Shown one piece after another: positions 63,651-64,000 of a stretch of DNA of 64,000 bases. Position 1 is the first letter of the stretch. Each line of letters opens with the position of its first letter. Under the pieces are notes generated by a model. It saw nothing but the letters and a program-made list of their open reading frames with translations, was not told the origin of the DNA and ran no database searches. Both the position numbers and the translations under genes were made by a program. The DNA comes from Flaccisagitta enflata (taxonomy: Eukaryota > Chaetognatha > Sagittoidea > Aphragmophora), in the NCBI GenBank assembly GCA_965153355.1, contig OZ231127.1, forward strand, positions 19,158,001-19,222,000, in the 5' to 3' direction.

Positions 63651-64000
63651 TCCTGCAATTTTGCGTCTTCCCGAAGATCAATGGCCAAAGACGAACATCG
63701 CGACGTGCCCTATTTCTGCACAAGTCGCCGCATTGTATGTGGCTGAAAGTGAAAAGAAACAAGTGGTTGACGTTGACATTTGCAGCAGCTGGGAAATGGA
63801 TGCACAAGCGGATCATCGGCATGGTTCACGCAGTCAAAGGTGGAGAGCGATCCAAGGGGGCGAAGACACGAGCAGCAAGGGATCTCCTTCCCAAACCGGA
63901 AGTGACGCAAGACGGCTTGGAGGAGGCGCGCAAACAATTTGTCATGTCAATGCAGCGGCATCATTATTCAGACGTCTTCGAACAATTGGAGTTGGGAAAA

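Larger units (their letters stand above)
57430..64000 (+). mobile_element. Degenerate BEL/Pao-type LTR retrotransposon (3' end beyond window)
   Basis: Domains in order: Gln-rich gag, two zinc knuckles, aspartic protease-like region, reverse transcriptase and RNase H. The paired knuckles ending in a KRH...ILH histidine, the protease-linker with RRGP and W-T near its end, and DPLGF in the RT connection are BEL/Pao hallmarks. Coding passes between frames many times with stops, so the copy is dead or badly decayed. The integrase and 3' LTR would lie to the right of the window. Confidence 0.8.

Overview
The window is animal nuclear DNA, most likely from a bilaterian invertebrate. The evidence is an intact NKX1/slouch-class homeobox gene with a spliced homeodomain, a second long multi-exon gene with canonical GT-AG introns, a BEL/Pao-type retroelement, tRNA-derived SINE fragments, TA-flanked inverted-repeat transposons, and an exceptional load of di-, tri- and tetranucleotide microsatellites. 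I cannot fix the phylum from sequence alone. Layout: bases 3-15273 (+) hold an NKX1 homeobox gene cut by the left edge. Its exons are 3-1098, 14087-14697 and 14860-15273, and the 13 kb first intron is almost entirely microsatellites plus two helitron-like insertions. Bases 15274-21061 are the spacer between two convergent genes, with small elements and minisatellites. Bases 21062-36194 (-) hold a gene I do not recognise. I built it exon by exon: twelve exons whose splice phases all agree, 6090 coding bases, 2029 residues. The protein is low-complexity (Asn, Ala, Gln and Gly tracts). It carries a six-fold LRHVDSL-type repeat and three successive SILK-like plus RVxF-like motif pairs, the two short motifs by which proteins dock protein phosphatase 1; further RVxF-like motifs lie downstream. 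It could be an undescribed PP1 scaffold. Its introns hold three long palindromes, one split by a nested transposon. Bases 36195-56490 are a gene desert of dispersed elements: many copies of a helitron-like family, a 1-1.7 kb inverted repeat bracketing 14 kb, a 19-bp minisatellite, and long (GA)n arrays. Bases ~57430-64000 (+) hold a degenerate BEL/Pao-type element (Gln-rich gag, zinc knuckles, protease, reverse transcriptase, RNase H) running off the right edge, broken by frame changes and with an altered YxDD box. The most interesting non-genic signal is the dispersed family with a (GTCY)n core. Its 3' hairpin (followed by CTAA) and 5' hairpin keep pairing while their bases change between copies (AGTCGCG/CGCGACT, AGTTGCG/CGCAACT, AGATGCG/CGCATCT). 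This matches what is known of DINE-1/pearl-like helitron-associated elements and shows structure-level constraint. All calls come from reading the sequence; no database search was run.
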